The translations under genes and the position numbers were made by a program. The notes beneath the pieces are model-generated. The model saw only the letters and a list, made by a program, of their open reading frames with translations, was not told the DNA's origin and ran no database searches. Positions 1 to 13,116 of a stretch of 64,000 nucleotides of DNA are shown here, in pieces. Numbering within the stretch: position 1 is the stretch's first letter; every line of letters starts with the position of its first letter. The stretch spans positions 2,120,001 to 2,184,000 of the forward strand of contig JAUPFP010000020.1 in assembly GCA_036925085.1 (NCBI GenBank), read 5' to 3'. The DNA comes from Brachycybe producta. Taxonomy: Eukaryota; Arthropoda; Diplopoda; Playtdesmida; Andrognathidae.

Positions 1-629
1 TTGGCTGCACGTTGTTTCCTTTTTTATAAATCTTGTAAAGGTTTAATGTTTGGTTAATGTTGTAAATGTTTAAAATCGTACGTTTTTTTTAACTCCATGT
101 TAAGTCCCGTAGGACCAAAAAGCCTTCCCACAAACATTTGAAGTACTCCTGTTAAAAACTACTTAGAACAATAACAACAAAAAATGAGCACGTGCATTAA
201 TCTATTGGCTTCATGGTGTTTCTTTTTTATAAGCTTAACATGTGAAATTATTTTTCTATTAATTATTATGTGACTTTTAGACCTGGAGAAAAACCATTTT
301 TAAATCAAAAACGACCGCAGCGCCTACATTCGGAGAAATCTTGAATTAAACGCTGTATCTAGGCTCTTGAGATTTATTTCTTAAAGAAAAAAAATTTGAT
401 AAATTAACGTTTAGTCCTTGACCGTTGTTAGTATAGTTTGGCCGATGCCTGATTATTTTTGGTAATTGTTCAGGAAAAACAATTGGTCAGGGCCGGTATA
501 CGCTGATGAATGTACCTTTAGTAGATCGTATAGATACTCGGGCAAAGTTCTCAATTTTGTTGCGTGTTGTGCTTGTATTTGACTTTTTAAGTTTTCATAT
601 TTTGTTTTATCACGTTTTAATTAAAACAG
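1..629. other. MED13 intron sequence, no exon recognised
   Basis: AT-rich sequence directly upstream of the first recognised MED13 exon, ending in a polypyrimidine/AAAACAG acceptor at 629. I looked for the conserved stretch that precedes this exon in MED13 proteins and did not find it, so that exon probably lies left of the window. Nothing else is recognised here. Confidence 0.4.
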
Positions 630-748
630 TCTGCTCTCCATATACATTCGCCAACCGTTCAACAAAGTTCAGACGATTTGTTTCAACAGCAGTCTCATCT
701 TCATAGTTACCATCCTTTAGATTCCAATTTTACCACCGATGTGCTCAG
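630..748 (+). CDS. MED13: MED13 (skuld), penultimate coding exon (partial gene)
   Basis: MED13 is the large subunit of the Mediator CDK8 kinase module, which with CDK8, cyclin C and MED12 controls docking of Mediator on RNA polymerase II in the nucleus. Read from 630 as TCT GCT CTC, this exon gives a peptide containing SSDDLF and then HPLDSN-TTDVLR. That matches the conserved MED13 C-terminal block as I know it from vertebrate proteins (HPLDSN...SDVLR). It is flanked by an AG acceptor (628-629) and a GTAAG donor from 749. It ends two bases into the arginine codon, and the exon at 2475 supplies exactly one base, so the join is in phase. The upstream exons are off the window. The exon is shorter than common ORF cut-offs and is partly hidden by an unrelated open frame. 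Confidence 0.85.
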
Positions 749-801
749 GTAAGACCATTAGCTGTGTATTTTTTTAATTATGTCCTTTTAATCATAGACT
801 A

Positions 802-1272
802 AAGCCTCGTTTTCACGGGGATAGTTCTTTCGTGAGAGTAGCTGTCGTGAAAGTTGTGATAGTTCACTTCCGCGATAGCAACTGTCTACATGTCTTGAAG
901 TAACGTGATAGTTCTGTCATGAAAGTGATGTTTGACAGCACAAAACACACCAATAGTTAAGGGAATGTGTTGAGTCAACAAAAGTGTTGCCTCTCTCTCT
1001 TTCCTGAAACCAAACTTTCCTACGAAGTGAATATTTCCGCTACAAGTGGTCACTCAACAACTATTACTATTGTGACAGTTTTGTATGCACGGTGAAAGTA
1101 TTCATGATAGGTACTATCACTGTCGCAATAGTACTATCAACTATCTAGTCAAGCGAGATTGTGTGATAGTGCTTTCGCAACGGTGCGATAGTGACTATCA
1201 TGTAGTCTGCACCATGATAGGCAGTCGCAATAGTTGCTGTCATGACAGCAACTATCTGTGAAAACGAGGCTT
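802..1272. mobile_element. MITE with AAGCCTCGTTTTCAC termini
   Basis: About 470 bp in the MED13 intron, bounded by near-perfect terminal inverted repeats: AAGCCTCGTTTTCAC on the left and its complement GTGAAAACGAGGCTT on the right. The interior is dominated by repeats of GATAGT and its complement ACTATC. No coding capacity is seen. A clear target duplication is not visible, so the superfamily is left open. Confidence 0.7.
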
Positions 1273-1372
1273 AAAATTGAATGTTTGGAAGTGGCTGCTA
1301 GCAGAGTACTTTTTTGTAATTGTATTTGTTAAAGTTCAGTAGATCGCCGATTATTCTAATTACATCCTTCGG

Positions 1373-1975
1373 CAGTGGCGTAGCTAAATTTGGTTGCGCC
1401 CCCCCCCCCCCGGCCGCGTAAAACTTTGCGCCCCCCGGGCTGCTTAAAACGTTGTGCTCTCTTTAAGTCCCCTTCCACTTAGCCACATACCGTGGGGGGG
1501 GGGGGGGGTTGCTATTTTGATGAACGGCGGATCAGTAGTAACAGTCGGAAGGTTAGGTTTAGTAAGATGAAGCAAATTAGGGAACAGTCGGAACAATGGA
1601 CACTAATTTGATTTGATAATTCTTAAAAAAAAAGTCGGGGTCTGCGCCCCCAGACCTCATTTTATTAAACCAAACCTTCGGACCGTTCCTACTATTTTTC
1701 CGACTGTTCGTACCGTTGTTCGGACCGTTCCGCCGTTCATCAAAATAGCACCTCCTAAAAAAATCTTAGTGCACAATAAACGAAATGAAAGTCGATTTAT
1801 TTTCGAACGTAACTGAATAAATTAAGCGAGTGATTCGGAATCACTTGCTTAATTGATTCAATTATTTTTGAAAATACATTGACTTTCATTTCGTTTTTTG
1901 CGCCCCCATACCTCCTGCGTACCTCCCCCCCCCCCCCGCAGTTGCGGGTCTGGCGGTTCCCTAGCTACGCCCCTT
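1373..1975. mobile_element. Non-autonomous DNA element with CAGTGGCGTAGCTA termini
   Basis: The left end CAGTGGCGTAGCTA and right end TAGCTACGCC are inverted copies, a terminus type seen in abundant short DNA transposons of many invertebrates (general knowledge). Inside are C and G homopolymer runs near 1398, 1495 and 1925. A nested inverted repeat links about 1508-1545 to 1730-1755 (TTTTGATGAACGGCGGA and its complement). The flanking duplication is imperfect. It lies in the last MED13 intron. Confidence 0.65.
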
Positions 1976-2320
1976 CCCTTTGGCCATATTTTTTTTTACG
2001 ATTTTCGTCAATTTTCTGATAAAATTCGATGGAATTAAATATTATTAAACTTTTTTTTGGCTAATCTGAAATTATTTTCGGCGGCTGGACAACGTCTAGC
2101 CATAACATTATTTGGTAGATTTTGGGCTGCACAAAAAAAAAAATTCGTTTAACGTGGCCAAGCGGTCTAATTCGAATTTGACACAGCCACAAACAAGAAT
2201 GCTGGTTAGGTCATTGCAAATTTGCAACTGGTTTTTTTAATGAAACACTTTGTTTTGTAATTTTGTTGTATTAAACTTTTCTTTTTTTTTTAGTTTTGTA
2301 CGTACACCAAATAACAGTTT

Positions 2321-2370
2321 TATACGTCACGTATTATAACGGTATAAAACCACGTATAATACGTGACGTA
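2321..2370. repeat. Short inverted repeat (TACGTCACGTATTATA / TATAATACGTGACGTA)
   Basis: Two 16-base arms lie close together and can form a stable hairpin, about 105 bases before the last MED13 exon. The stem contains the CRE-like octamer TACGTCAC. It may be a transposon remnant; no function is assigned. Confidence 0.6.
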
Positions 2371-2474
2371 TTATACCTACCCGTTAAAAATCAACATGTG
2401 TTGTTGTTGTTGTTGTCAGCAATTTTATTAATGTTATATTGATTTGCATTTAAATATTTGTTTTCAATTTATAG

Positions 2475-2607
2475 GTACGTTCTGGAAGGTTATAACGCTC
2501 TCTCGTGGCTAGCCGTCGATCCAGTGACGCACGATCGCCGTTCCTGCCTCCCCGTTCATATCCAAGTCCTTATGCAGATGTACTACGCAACGGCTGCACT
2601 TGTTTGA
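2475..2607 (+). CDS. MED13: MED13 (skuld), last coding exon with stop
   Basis: After a TTTATAG acceptor, the exon completes the arginine codon left by the exon ending at 748. It then reads [16 protein letters not shown], continues through [12 protein letters not shown] and ends ...ATAALV at TGA (2605-2607). The EGYNALSWL...DRRSCLPxH block is the hallmark extreme C-terminus of MED13/MED13L (Mediator kinase module). The joined peptide across the two exons keeps the family order DVLR-[YF]VLE-YNALSW without gap. The terminal seven residues differ from vertebrate MED13, which is expected for a divergent lineage. Gene symbol in flies is skd. Only this 3' end of the gene is in the window. Confidence 0.92.
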
Positions 2608-5150
2608 GGAGGAAAAGAAACGCACGCACGCACATACATGCGCACTTTTTCTGTCTTTTTTTAACCATACAAGTAATGGTATAACATTTTAACGTTTTCG
2701 TTGTTTCATCGTATCATATGGCTTAGAATCCCATTTTAGTTATTTAAATCGAAGAGCGGGGAGACGACAAAAAAACCAAGGTCACGTATTTGGGTTGTTT
2801 TATTTTACGTCAGCAGTTGTTAATGATTAATTTAAAATTTGCGGCGTTGATCGCCAGCGGTAAAAAATAGCCGTCGGAACACTCGAAACATAGTATTAAG
2901 AATACCTCTCTTGTTGAGAATTTTTTGTCTTATTAATTATCATCATTAATTATTTAGTAATTCATATTTATTTTTTGTACACACACTTATATGCCGTAGT
3001 TTTTTTTATGTTACTGGTGAGATTTATATAATTATTCCAACATTTGTTTGTTCGTTCGACGAGAATTTTTACGTCTCTTTGTTATCTGCTCGGGTTTTCT
3101 GTTTTTTTTAAGATGAAATCGTGAAGAGAGTCTTTTGAGATTTTTTTTCGATGGCGAGGGTTTTCGAATGTAGAATTTCTCTCATTTTTTTGTTTTTTCG
3201 AAAAAAAGGAAAAACCTTGAAAGAAGACTCGAGATTTTAGAAAGAAAAAAAAATTTCTTATTATTATATTAAATAAGAGAAATATGTACATTTTCAAAGT
3301 TTATTTCGTATTACTCATTTGCAACGTTTTTTTCTTTTTTTTTTTTAAATATAAATTTCATGTAATTTAATTTTGCAAAAACAAAAAACGAAATGTATAA
3401 AATGTTAAATTTTGGGGTACGATCTTCCAAGATGAGTAATTTTTGTTGTTATAACTTTTTGGTACTTTCCCCTCCTTAATTCCTCCGTTCACTACCTGTG
3501 TGTGTGTGTGTAATTTGTGCCGTGTGTTTGAAGCACCGAATGTTATTTTAAGTTATCCGCAGTGTTAATTGATTCATTAACAGCTAACACTTGAAATGAT
3601 GAGCCTATGAGTTTGCGTTGCAGCTGCCGCTGGCAACAAATATTTTTGCCGATAGGAGACAACAAAAGACTCGTATTAGTAAACCATAAGGATGCCCGAT
3701 TCCGATTTGATTTATCGAAGAATTGATTTTTTTTTGTATACATTGAATCGTTTCAAGTCGTCCTTAAATCAAATTAATCGATTCAAAACCTTACACGAGT
3801 TTGCTTTCGATATTTATGTAAGCCAAAGCAAACAGTAAAATTTTAAGAAAAAGGTTCTTTTTCTTAAAATTTTACTGAACCATTGGCATTAGCTTACATA
3901 AATCAAAACATATTTTCGGCACATTCTGTTACAATTTCTTGCAAATTTGAGTCCTCCATTGTCAGCGTGTGACGTCATCTTAAGTAAATTTACAAGTTCT
4001 GTTTAGTTATGCTAAACCCCCACCCTCCCCTCCTCATTTACATCACGACCTTCTTCCAAAATGCGAGCTTTGAAGCAATTTGGAAATTATGGAGAGTAAC
4101 AGAATGTGCTGTGTATGACTTCTTATGAATAGAAGAAAATAGATGCAAATAGAAGAAAACGATAATTTAATTAAAAAAAAAACGGCCCTCCGTACGAAAC
4201 TGTACTTTAGGTTTACTTTGTGTCAACTGACACTAGAAAACTGAGAACTTAATGTTAATTTATTCTTGTTCTTAAATGTGGCGCGCCTGTTTGAAGGGTT
4301 CTGCCTCCTTTTTAAAGCATACTTTTTTCAGAAGAATGTATTGCAAACAAAATTTAGATGTTTTCGAAACTAGAATAATTGGTGATAATGCAAAAACGTT
4401 TTTTCATAATCATATCTTTAAAAAATAAACTTTTTATCACAGTTCGAAAAGGGCGAAAGTAATTTTCGCAAAATGTTTGATGCGATAAAATGTTTTATTT
4501 TCTAAAATTTGAATTTCGGTTTTGCCCCCCAAAACAAACATACTTTCCAAGCATAAAGTAAACCTGCATTTACAGTTGAACACGAGTAAAACTCCTCTCA
4601 AACAAAGGTTTATGTAATACACGTAAACATTTTTTAAGAGCCAACATTACGAAGAAAAATAATTTTTTTTGGAAACTAGAATATAATTTGGGATAATAAT
4701 AAAAATATTTTTCATGACCGATTGATTGCCTTTAAAAATCTGTTTTATGTCAATTTGAAACTCACTTTTCGTAAAGAATGAATAACGACGTCGGTTTCAA
4801 ACTGGCATAAAAGTTTAACTTGATAACATCATTATATATTTTTTTAACTTTTATCACCTTTTTATTCTAGTTTGGAAAAAGAATGAATTTTTCATTTTCC
4901 TGTTGGTTAAGTTGCTCCTGAAATAAAAACAACTAGAAGTAACTCCGAACGAATGATCTAGAGCATTTTCCATTTGAAACGTTTTCGAGCTTCAGAATTT
5001 TTTGAAGAATTAAAAAGCCATTTAAAAAAAATGAATTTCAGCACGAATTTTCATATGAACAACAAGATGGCTGATGATGTTTCCGAGCCTAAACTTAAAT
5101 ACTTTTTTTTTTATAAATCTGGTTTATTTAAAAATACGTGCATATATGTT
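2608..5150. other. Probable MED13 3' UTR followed by AT-rich spacer
   Basis: AT-rich, with CA/GT-rich tracts near 2620 and 3500, poly-T/poly-A runs around 3090-3360, and no conserved coding block. The first part is presumably MED13 3' UTR by position. AATAAA-like strings occur (for example near 4423) but none can be assigned as the poly(A) signal from sequence alone. Confidence 0.4.
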
Positions 5151-5231
5151 ACCACTAACCTGCTAGTGAATCTGCAAAATTTAATATCTTTTAGGTGTTG
5201 AATTTTGCAGATTCACTAGCAGGTTGGTGGT
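5151..5231. repeat. 31-bp-arm hairpin (GCTAGTGAATCTGCAAAATT and complement)
   Basis: Arms 5151-5181 and 5201-5231 are almost perfect inverted copies separated by about 19 bases, and the same word (GCAGATT) recurs downstream to about 5280. This is probably the core of a fold-back MITE. Confidence 0.65.
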
Positions 5232-5589
5232 TTTGCAGATTGCCAAGGCAACCTGCAGATTGACTGATTCCGCAGATTAACAGTAACATATATATAATAA
5301 AGTAAAAAAAAAAGTTAAGCTCGCTTTTATTCATATGGGACAAAATGCTGCTTTTTCAATATTGCTCCTAGTGTTGCTAACAATAACACGAGTATACTTA
5401 GATTGCTTAGAGGATTGATTGAGGCTTGAGGGATTGCTTTATTATATAATTCTGAATACAGTGAAAATCATTTAACATGAAAATGGATAACAGGATAAAT
5501 TCGCTAACACAAAATGGGTTACAAACTTACTAATTTTAAAAATGACGTTAATTAAGGTTACTTATTTTTTGCCCACATTTGAATTATTT

Positions 5590-6230
5590 TCCAATTGCAA
5601 ATCAGATGTTAGAGAAAAAAGTGCAAAAAAGGTTTAAAAAATACATAAAATTGAATGAAAGTAATGCTCAAATGTATATCATTTTATTTGTAACCAGTAA
5701 TAGTTAATGCAAGTTCATAGTTTTTGAATGAAATTCTTGAAAAATACAAAAAGTAGTATAAAATATTGTTAATATTTACCCAATTATTGCCAAAATAAAT
5801 TTTAAATTCAAAAAAGTCATTAAAATCATAAAAAAAAAACTTAAATGACTTTTCTTGACAACATTTTAAATTTAAAAAAAAAAAGTCTATTTCTCTACTT
5901 TGTTGCCAATGTTGTCACCTCACATTTCCATAATTCCTTAATCAAATACATGTATTCACTACTTACTTTCAACTCGGTACATCCTGCAATCAGCTCGAGA
6001 GCAACGTGCCAGTTGTGATAATTCAAATATCAAAGCCCATAGTACATTGATATGAATAGGGAATGCCAAGTATTTTAATAGGGAATCAATAATAGTATGA
6101 GGTGACAATATCAGCATCTCAATAAATAGTTAAGACTTGGGATTATTTTTTTTCCCCAATGTCTATTGTTTGGTGGCGCATCCATCTGATAAAGTTCATT
6201 TATGAAGAGTCAGTTAATTTTTAATTTTTT
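5590..6230 (-). repeat. Dispersed repeat, inverted relative to the copy at 22.5-23.7 kb
   Basis: The reverse complement shares long stretches with sequence either side of the mariner relic at 22767-23368. Examples are the block ending in GTACTATGG and the block around CAGACATTGG with AAACAATAGACATTGGGG on this strand. The two copies show that the family existed before the mariner inserted into the other copy. No ORF was recognised. Confidence 0.55.
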
Positions 6231-6703
6231 TTAATTATAGTAAGCACTTATTACTTTAAAAAAGAATTGCATTTTGATTACAAAGGGAAAATAATTACAA
6301 TTACTAAGTCTCAAAAGTAATGTAATCAATGGTAACTACCGTATTAGCCTGAATATAACGTGATGTTTTTCGATACATCTTTTTCTATAATACGAACTCG
6401 CGTTATATTCGTGACTCAATAATTGCTGTATGCGTGACTTCTTTTTTTTTTAAATCGTTTATATAAAAAATTATTGGGTTCGTAATGATAAGGTGATTTA
6501 ATCATGGTAATTCATTATCTTCGGCAAATTCTTCTTCAACACAGCTTTTATCACAAAAGATTAAAGTCTTTTTAATTTCTTATTAAATGGTTTTCACTGT
6601 GTTTCAAAATTGCATTGTTGCCTATAGTAAGTAATTTTGCAGAGAGTGCGCATGACACTAAAAACGACGTTCCCACTTAATCACTTTTGAGTTGTACGTG
6701 CTC

Positions 6704-7290
6704 CAGGGTATTGGATTTGATGAATTTAAGTGGATTGAATCAAATCCAAATCCTCGTTGGACAAATCTAAATGAAATCCAAATCCAGCTTTTCACACAGT
6801 TTCTTAAATCAAAATATAACAATTATCATGTAACTCCAAATCCAGTATTTTGTTTTATTTGTCAGTATTTTCTTACTACATTTGTTTACTTAGGTAACAA
6901 TAATTACTCGCAATGAACGGCAGTTTTTTTTAAATATTTTTGGTTTTAAATTTGACTAAGTTATTGTTCACTAAGTATATTCTCAGTGGTTGAAAATGCC
7001 CTTCCCAAACTTTCATATGAGACAGGAATGCAAATCACTTTGTCTGCAATGTCTTGTAATGTTGGGTATGCAGTTGACTAAGAAATCCAAATAATTAACA
7101 CAGAATAAATAAAAATCAAATACAAATCCTTTTATTTACATTACATAGAAATTCAAATCTAAATCTGCTACATTTGTTCGAAATCCAAATCAAATCCAAA
7201 TCCTTTCATTTACATTAAATAGAAATTCGAATTGAAGTCTGCTACATTTGTTCAAAATTCATATCTATAAATCCCAAATCCAATACACTG
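6704..7290. mobile_element. hAT-like non-autonomous element, CAGGGTATTGGATTTG termini
   Basis: The left end CAGGGTATTGGATTTG pairs with the right end CAAATCCAATACACTG. Ends of the CARNG type are typical of hAT elements. The interior repeats the word AAATCCAAATC many times. Flanks show GTGCTC on both sides (ACGTGCTC left; ATGTGCTC three bases beyond the right end), consistent with a decayed 8-bp duplication. Confidence 0.55.
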
Positions 7291-7726
7291 TTGATGTGCT
7301 CCTCATATGTTCGGCGACGATCATATTCTTCGTACAAGTTGAAACTTTTTTATAATATCATTATTCATAGATGACAACAAAAAAAAACTACATATATTTG
7401 ATATACATATATAAATATTGCACATAGAAATTGTATAATTATTAATGAAAGTGAACCCTTGTTGTTGTTGTTTGTTGTTGCTGTTTTACTTTTGTTTTGT
7501 TTTTCCTGTGTGCATATATACTGACTTCTAAAAAAATGAATCATATTCGACGATCTCGATAGATTTTACGAGCTGAAGTTCCGAGAGCTCGCATACAAAC
7601 ACACACACAGTGTAACTTTCCCCAGTATCTGGGTTTCTTGCGTAATCCGCAATATATTAAAATATACGGCCGCAGCGGAACATTCTCATCGACGAAGAGA
7701 GAAAAAAATCCCAAACTTGCATATAT

Positions 7727-7743
7727 ATGTATATGTATATATA

Positions 7744-7818
<75 letters not shown>
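7727..7818. repeat. (TA)n microsatellite
   Basis: Almost pure TA dinucleotide tract of about 90 bases. Apparent reading frames through it are artefacts. Confidence 0.95.
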
Positions 7819-7820
<2 letters not shown>

Positions 7821-8235
7821 AAATAATGAGGTTTTTGTGGGTGTAAACAATATTTTTTTTGTTCTGTTTTCAGGCCGAATTTAATTATAATTTTACAAGT
7901 CAGATTATTTGAAGAGAAAATGTCACATCTCCGTTAGAAAACATTCCTTTTGCGACATATTTTTTTGTTTGTTTCAAAACTAAAAAAATCCCTCTTGACT
8001 CCATATGTCACTAACTAACTGTTCTCTTTTTTACAAAAGAAAAAAAGTCGGAACCGGAATTACGATTATGTGTTTACCCATTTCGGTCGATTGCTCGAAA
8101 GGTCTGTGCCTTAAAAGTAATAGCTTTTTTTTTGTTAAGCTAGGGCCAGACCGCATGCAGGAGGTACACCAGCCGGTCACTCGAAAACCAACCCGAATCT
8201 CCCGGTCGTCGTTGTCGAGTCCGCATCTTAAAAAA

Positions 8236-10020
<1,785 letters not shown>

Positions 10021-10029
10021 GTTTTCCTA

Positions 10030-10292
10030 GGGATATAGACATTTTCCCTAAAGATACTTGCAATAAATCCACTTGCCCTAAAACCCTTTTCTGTAAGGGG
10101 ACGTTTGCCCTAATGAGACATTTGCCCTAAACCACGTTTTTGTCCTTTCTTTTCATACAGTTTAGTGCCTTTCTTTTAGGGCAAGTGGTTTTAGGGTAAA
10201 TGGTTTTAGGGCAAATGTCCCTTTAGGGCAAATGTCCCTTTAGGGCAAATGGTTTTAGGACAAATAGTTTTAGGGCAAATGTCCCACACCCC
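10030..10292. mobile_element. Mutator-like MITE with perfect 9-bp target duplication
   Basis: The 263-bp unit starts GGGATATAGACATTTTCCCT and ends in the near-complement (GGGCAAATGTCCCACACCCC read on +). It is flanked by perfect 9-bp direct repeats GTTTTCCTA at 10021-10029 and 10293-10301. Nine-base duplications and G-initial termini are characteristic of Mutator-like elements. Its arms consist of the words GGGCAAATGTCC and GGGCAAATGGTTTTA, the same words that make the minisatellite in the neighbouring Helitron. No ORF. Confidence 0.75.
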
Positions 10293-10515
10293 GTTTTCCT
10301 ACTTATACAAAATAAAAATTTTGTTCGATATGATTGATTGCTTTTATCAGAAATAGGGTTTCTATTTCCAGTCACTTTATAGCATTACTGGTTTTTCGGT
10401 AATGCAGCATTACCGAAACCGGTAAATTTCGGTAATAAAGCAAAAACTTTAATAAGCGCTATAAAAAAAACCTCAAAATTTAAAAAAAAAATGTCCCGTG
10501 TTAAAAAAAATTAAA

Positions 10516-12272
10516 TCTGTATATATAAAAATGGATGTTTGTAATCGCTAAACTCCAAAACCGTTTGACCGATCACCATGAAAATTACCACGTATATGTA
10601 TTTTTTCATGGAGAAAGTTTTTATGTTATCCCGTTTGTTGTAGGTCGCCACCAGATGGCGCTGCAGCATATCAACTTCTATACCTATTAGGGCGAATGTA
10701 CCTTTACGGCACATTGTTTTAGTTTCAAATATCCTTTTAGGGCAAATGGTTTTAGTTTCAAACCATCTTTTAGGGCAAATGTACCTTTAGGCCAAATAGT
10801 TTTAATTTCAAACGGCCTTTTATGGCAAATGGTTTTCGGGTAAATGTCCCTTTATGGCAAATGATTTTAGTTTCAAACATCCTTTTAGGCAAATGGTTTT
10901 AATTTCAAACATCCTTTTAGGGCAAATGGTTTTAGGCCGAATGTACCACTAGAGCAAATGGTTTCAGTTTCAAAGACCTTTTTAGGACAAGTGTTTTTAG
11001 GGCAAATGTCCCTTTAGGGCAAACATCCCTTGAAAACAGATGGTTTGTTTCAAACATATTTTTAGGGCAAATGGTTTTAGGGCAAATGTCCATTTAGAGC
11101 AAATGGTTTTAGTTTCAAACATCCTTTTAGGGCAAATGGTTTTAGTTTCAAACATTTTTAGCGCAAATCATTTTAGAACAAATTTACCTTTAAGGCAAAT
11201 GGTTTATTGCAAATGTACCTTTAGAGCAAATGGTTTTAGGGCAAACATACCTTTAGGGCAAATGGTTTTAGGGCAAATTTACCTTTAGATCAAATGGTTT
11301 TAGGGCAAATTTACCTTTAGATCAAATGGTTTTAGTTTCAAACATTCTTTTATTACAAATGGTTTTAGGGCAAATGTCCCTTTAGGGCAAATGGTTTTAG
11401 TTTCAAACATTTTTAGGGCAAATTATTTTAGAACAAATTTTCCTTTAAGACAAATGGTTTATTGCAAATGTACCTTTAGAGCAAATGGTTTTAGGGCAAA
11501 TTTACCTTTAGATCAAATGGTTTTAGTTTCAAACATACTTTTACGGCAAATGGTTTTAGTTTCAAACATACTTTTACGGCAAATGGTTTTAGTTTCAAAC
11601 ATTCTTTTACGACAAATGGTTTTAGTTTTAAACATTATTTTACATCAAATGGTTTTAGTTTCAAACATTCTTTTATGGCAAATGGTTTTAGAGCAAATGT
11701 CCGTTTAGAGCAAATGGTTTCAGTTTCAAACATCATTTTAGGGAAAATGGTTTTAGGGCAAATGGTTTTAGTTTCAAACATTTTTAGGGCAAATCATTTT
11801 AAAACAACTTTCCCTTTAAGGCAAATGGTTTATTGCAAATGTACCATTAGAGCAAATGGTTTTAGGGCAAATTTACGTTTAGATCAAATGGTTTTAGTTT
11901 CAAACATTCTTTTACGGCAAATGGTTTTAGTTTCAAACATTCTTTTACAGGAAATGTACCTTTAGGTCAAGTATTTTAAGACAAATGTCTCTAGGGCAAA
12001 CAGTTTTAGGGCAAATGTCTCTTTATTGCAAATGGCTGTGGGGCAAGTGGATTTAGGGCAAGTGTCCATTTAGAGCAAATGTTTCTTTAGGGCAAATAGT
12101 TTCAAGGCTTAGGACAAATGTCTATATACTGGATGTGACATGTTTTCATATCTATTATCTAGGTATTCATAAAAATAAAAGCTGTATGCATAATTCATAT
12201 TCAAGCAAGAAGAACGGGGTGGCAGGGGTATCTTCATATTTTGCCCCGGGCAATGCCGGGTAACTCAGCTAG
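10516..12272 (+). mobile_element. Non-autonomous Helitron filled with a minisatellite
   Basis: It begins with TC preceded by A, in a 5' block (TCTGTATATATAAAAATGG, then CCAAAACCGTTTGACCGAT) typical of Helitron 5' ends. It ends with the stem CCCGGGCAATGCCGGG and then CTAG at 12269-12272, followed by T. This matches the Helitron rules: TC start, 3' hairpin, CTRR end, insertion between A and T, no duplication. No Rep/helicase is present, so it depends on an autonomous relative. It lies wholly inside the hAT element. Confidence 0.82.
10685..12120 (+). repeat. Degenerate minisatellite GGGCAAATGGTTTTAG(TTTCAAAC)
   Basis: About 1.4 kb of diverged tandem units. They alternate between GGGCAAATGGTTTTAG followed by TTTCAAACATCCTTTTA, and GGGCAAATGTCCCTTTA. 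Open frames here (for example around 11391-11708) read only the repeat and are not genes. The array sits between the Helitron 5' and 3' ends and shares its unit with the MITE at 10030-10292. Confidence 0.85.
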
Positions 12273-13116
12273 TTAAATATAAATCCATAACTAATAATTA
12301 TATAATAAAAAGTAATCATGTTAAATAAAATAAGTGGGTTTTTATTTCGTCTCGATGCAAATTCCAATTTTTTTTGTTGTTGTTTCTTTTGAATATCACA
12401 TTTTTTAAAATATTTTTATACATAATAATTGTTTTATATATCACAAGCGTAACAAATGAAGGAAGATGTTGCGTTAATTTAGTACCTAAGTATGTACGGT
12501 ACTGTCGGTGGTACAGTATATAAAGCACGGAAAGGATTTTTAACTGTACCAACGTTTACGTTAGGACCTTACTGCGACTTTTGTAAACGGTTACAAGTGC
12601 ATACGAATACCATTTTTTATTTCTGTCTTTGAAAAGTTTCTACGATTACATGAAATTTTAATTTTAAACTCGGTGGTTCTTAAATATTGGTCAATTATTT
12701 TATCCAAATTATTATATCATTTTTTTTTACCGAAAAACCGGTATTGAAAGGTCAATTTACCGGTAATACCGATGTAACAAAATAAACCGGTTTACCGGTA
12801 ACGATAAAACCAGTAATGGAAACCCTAATCAGAAATTTTAAAATTTAAAAAATACAAAACCGAAAAACTGTGGTTTTCGAAAATCGTGGGTTCCCCAAAC
12901 TCTACAAAAAACCGAATCCTTCTACAGTTAATGAGATAGAAAACCTTACTTTGGAGGGGCTTTTACTATGGTACATTTTCTATTTGAGCAAAATATTTTT
13001 ACTGATATCGCCTCAGCATGGAAAAACTGCAATAAAATAACTAAAACGTGATGTTTTGAAAAGTTGATATTCGTCTGTTCTTGTGAAGAAGAAGAATAGC
13101 ATTTATTGCTCTCTGG

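Larger units (their letters stand above)
10354..12827. mobile_element. hAT element (TAGGGTTTC ends, 8-bp TSD) interrupted by a Helitron
   Basis: The left end TAGGGTTTC at 10354 pairs with the right end GGAAACCCTA ending at 12827. Both sides carry the perfect 8-bp duplication ATCAGAAA (10346-10353 and 12828-12835), which is hAT behaviour. Internal arms rich in ACCGGTAA words are mirrored near each end (10390-10440 and 12730-12810). Without the Helitron at 10516-12272 the element would be about 0.7 kb and non-coding. The right-hand remnant (12273-12827) has no conserved protein. Confidence 0.85.

Noticed and set aside
11040..11965. Three consecutive frames repeating a MVLVSNI-like unit
   Set aside because: They read the Helitron minisatellite and drift in frame with it; no conservation expected.
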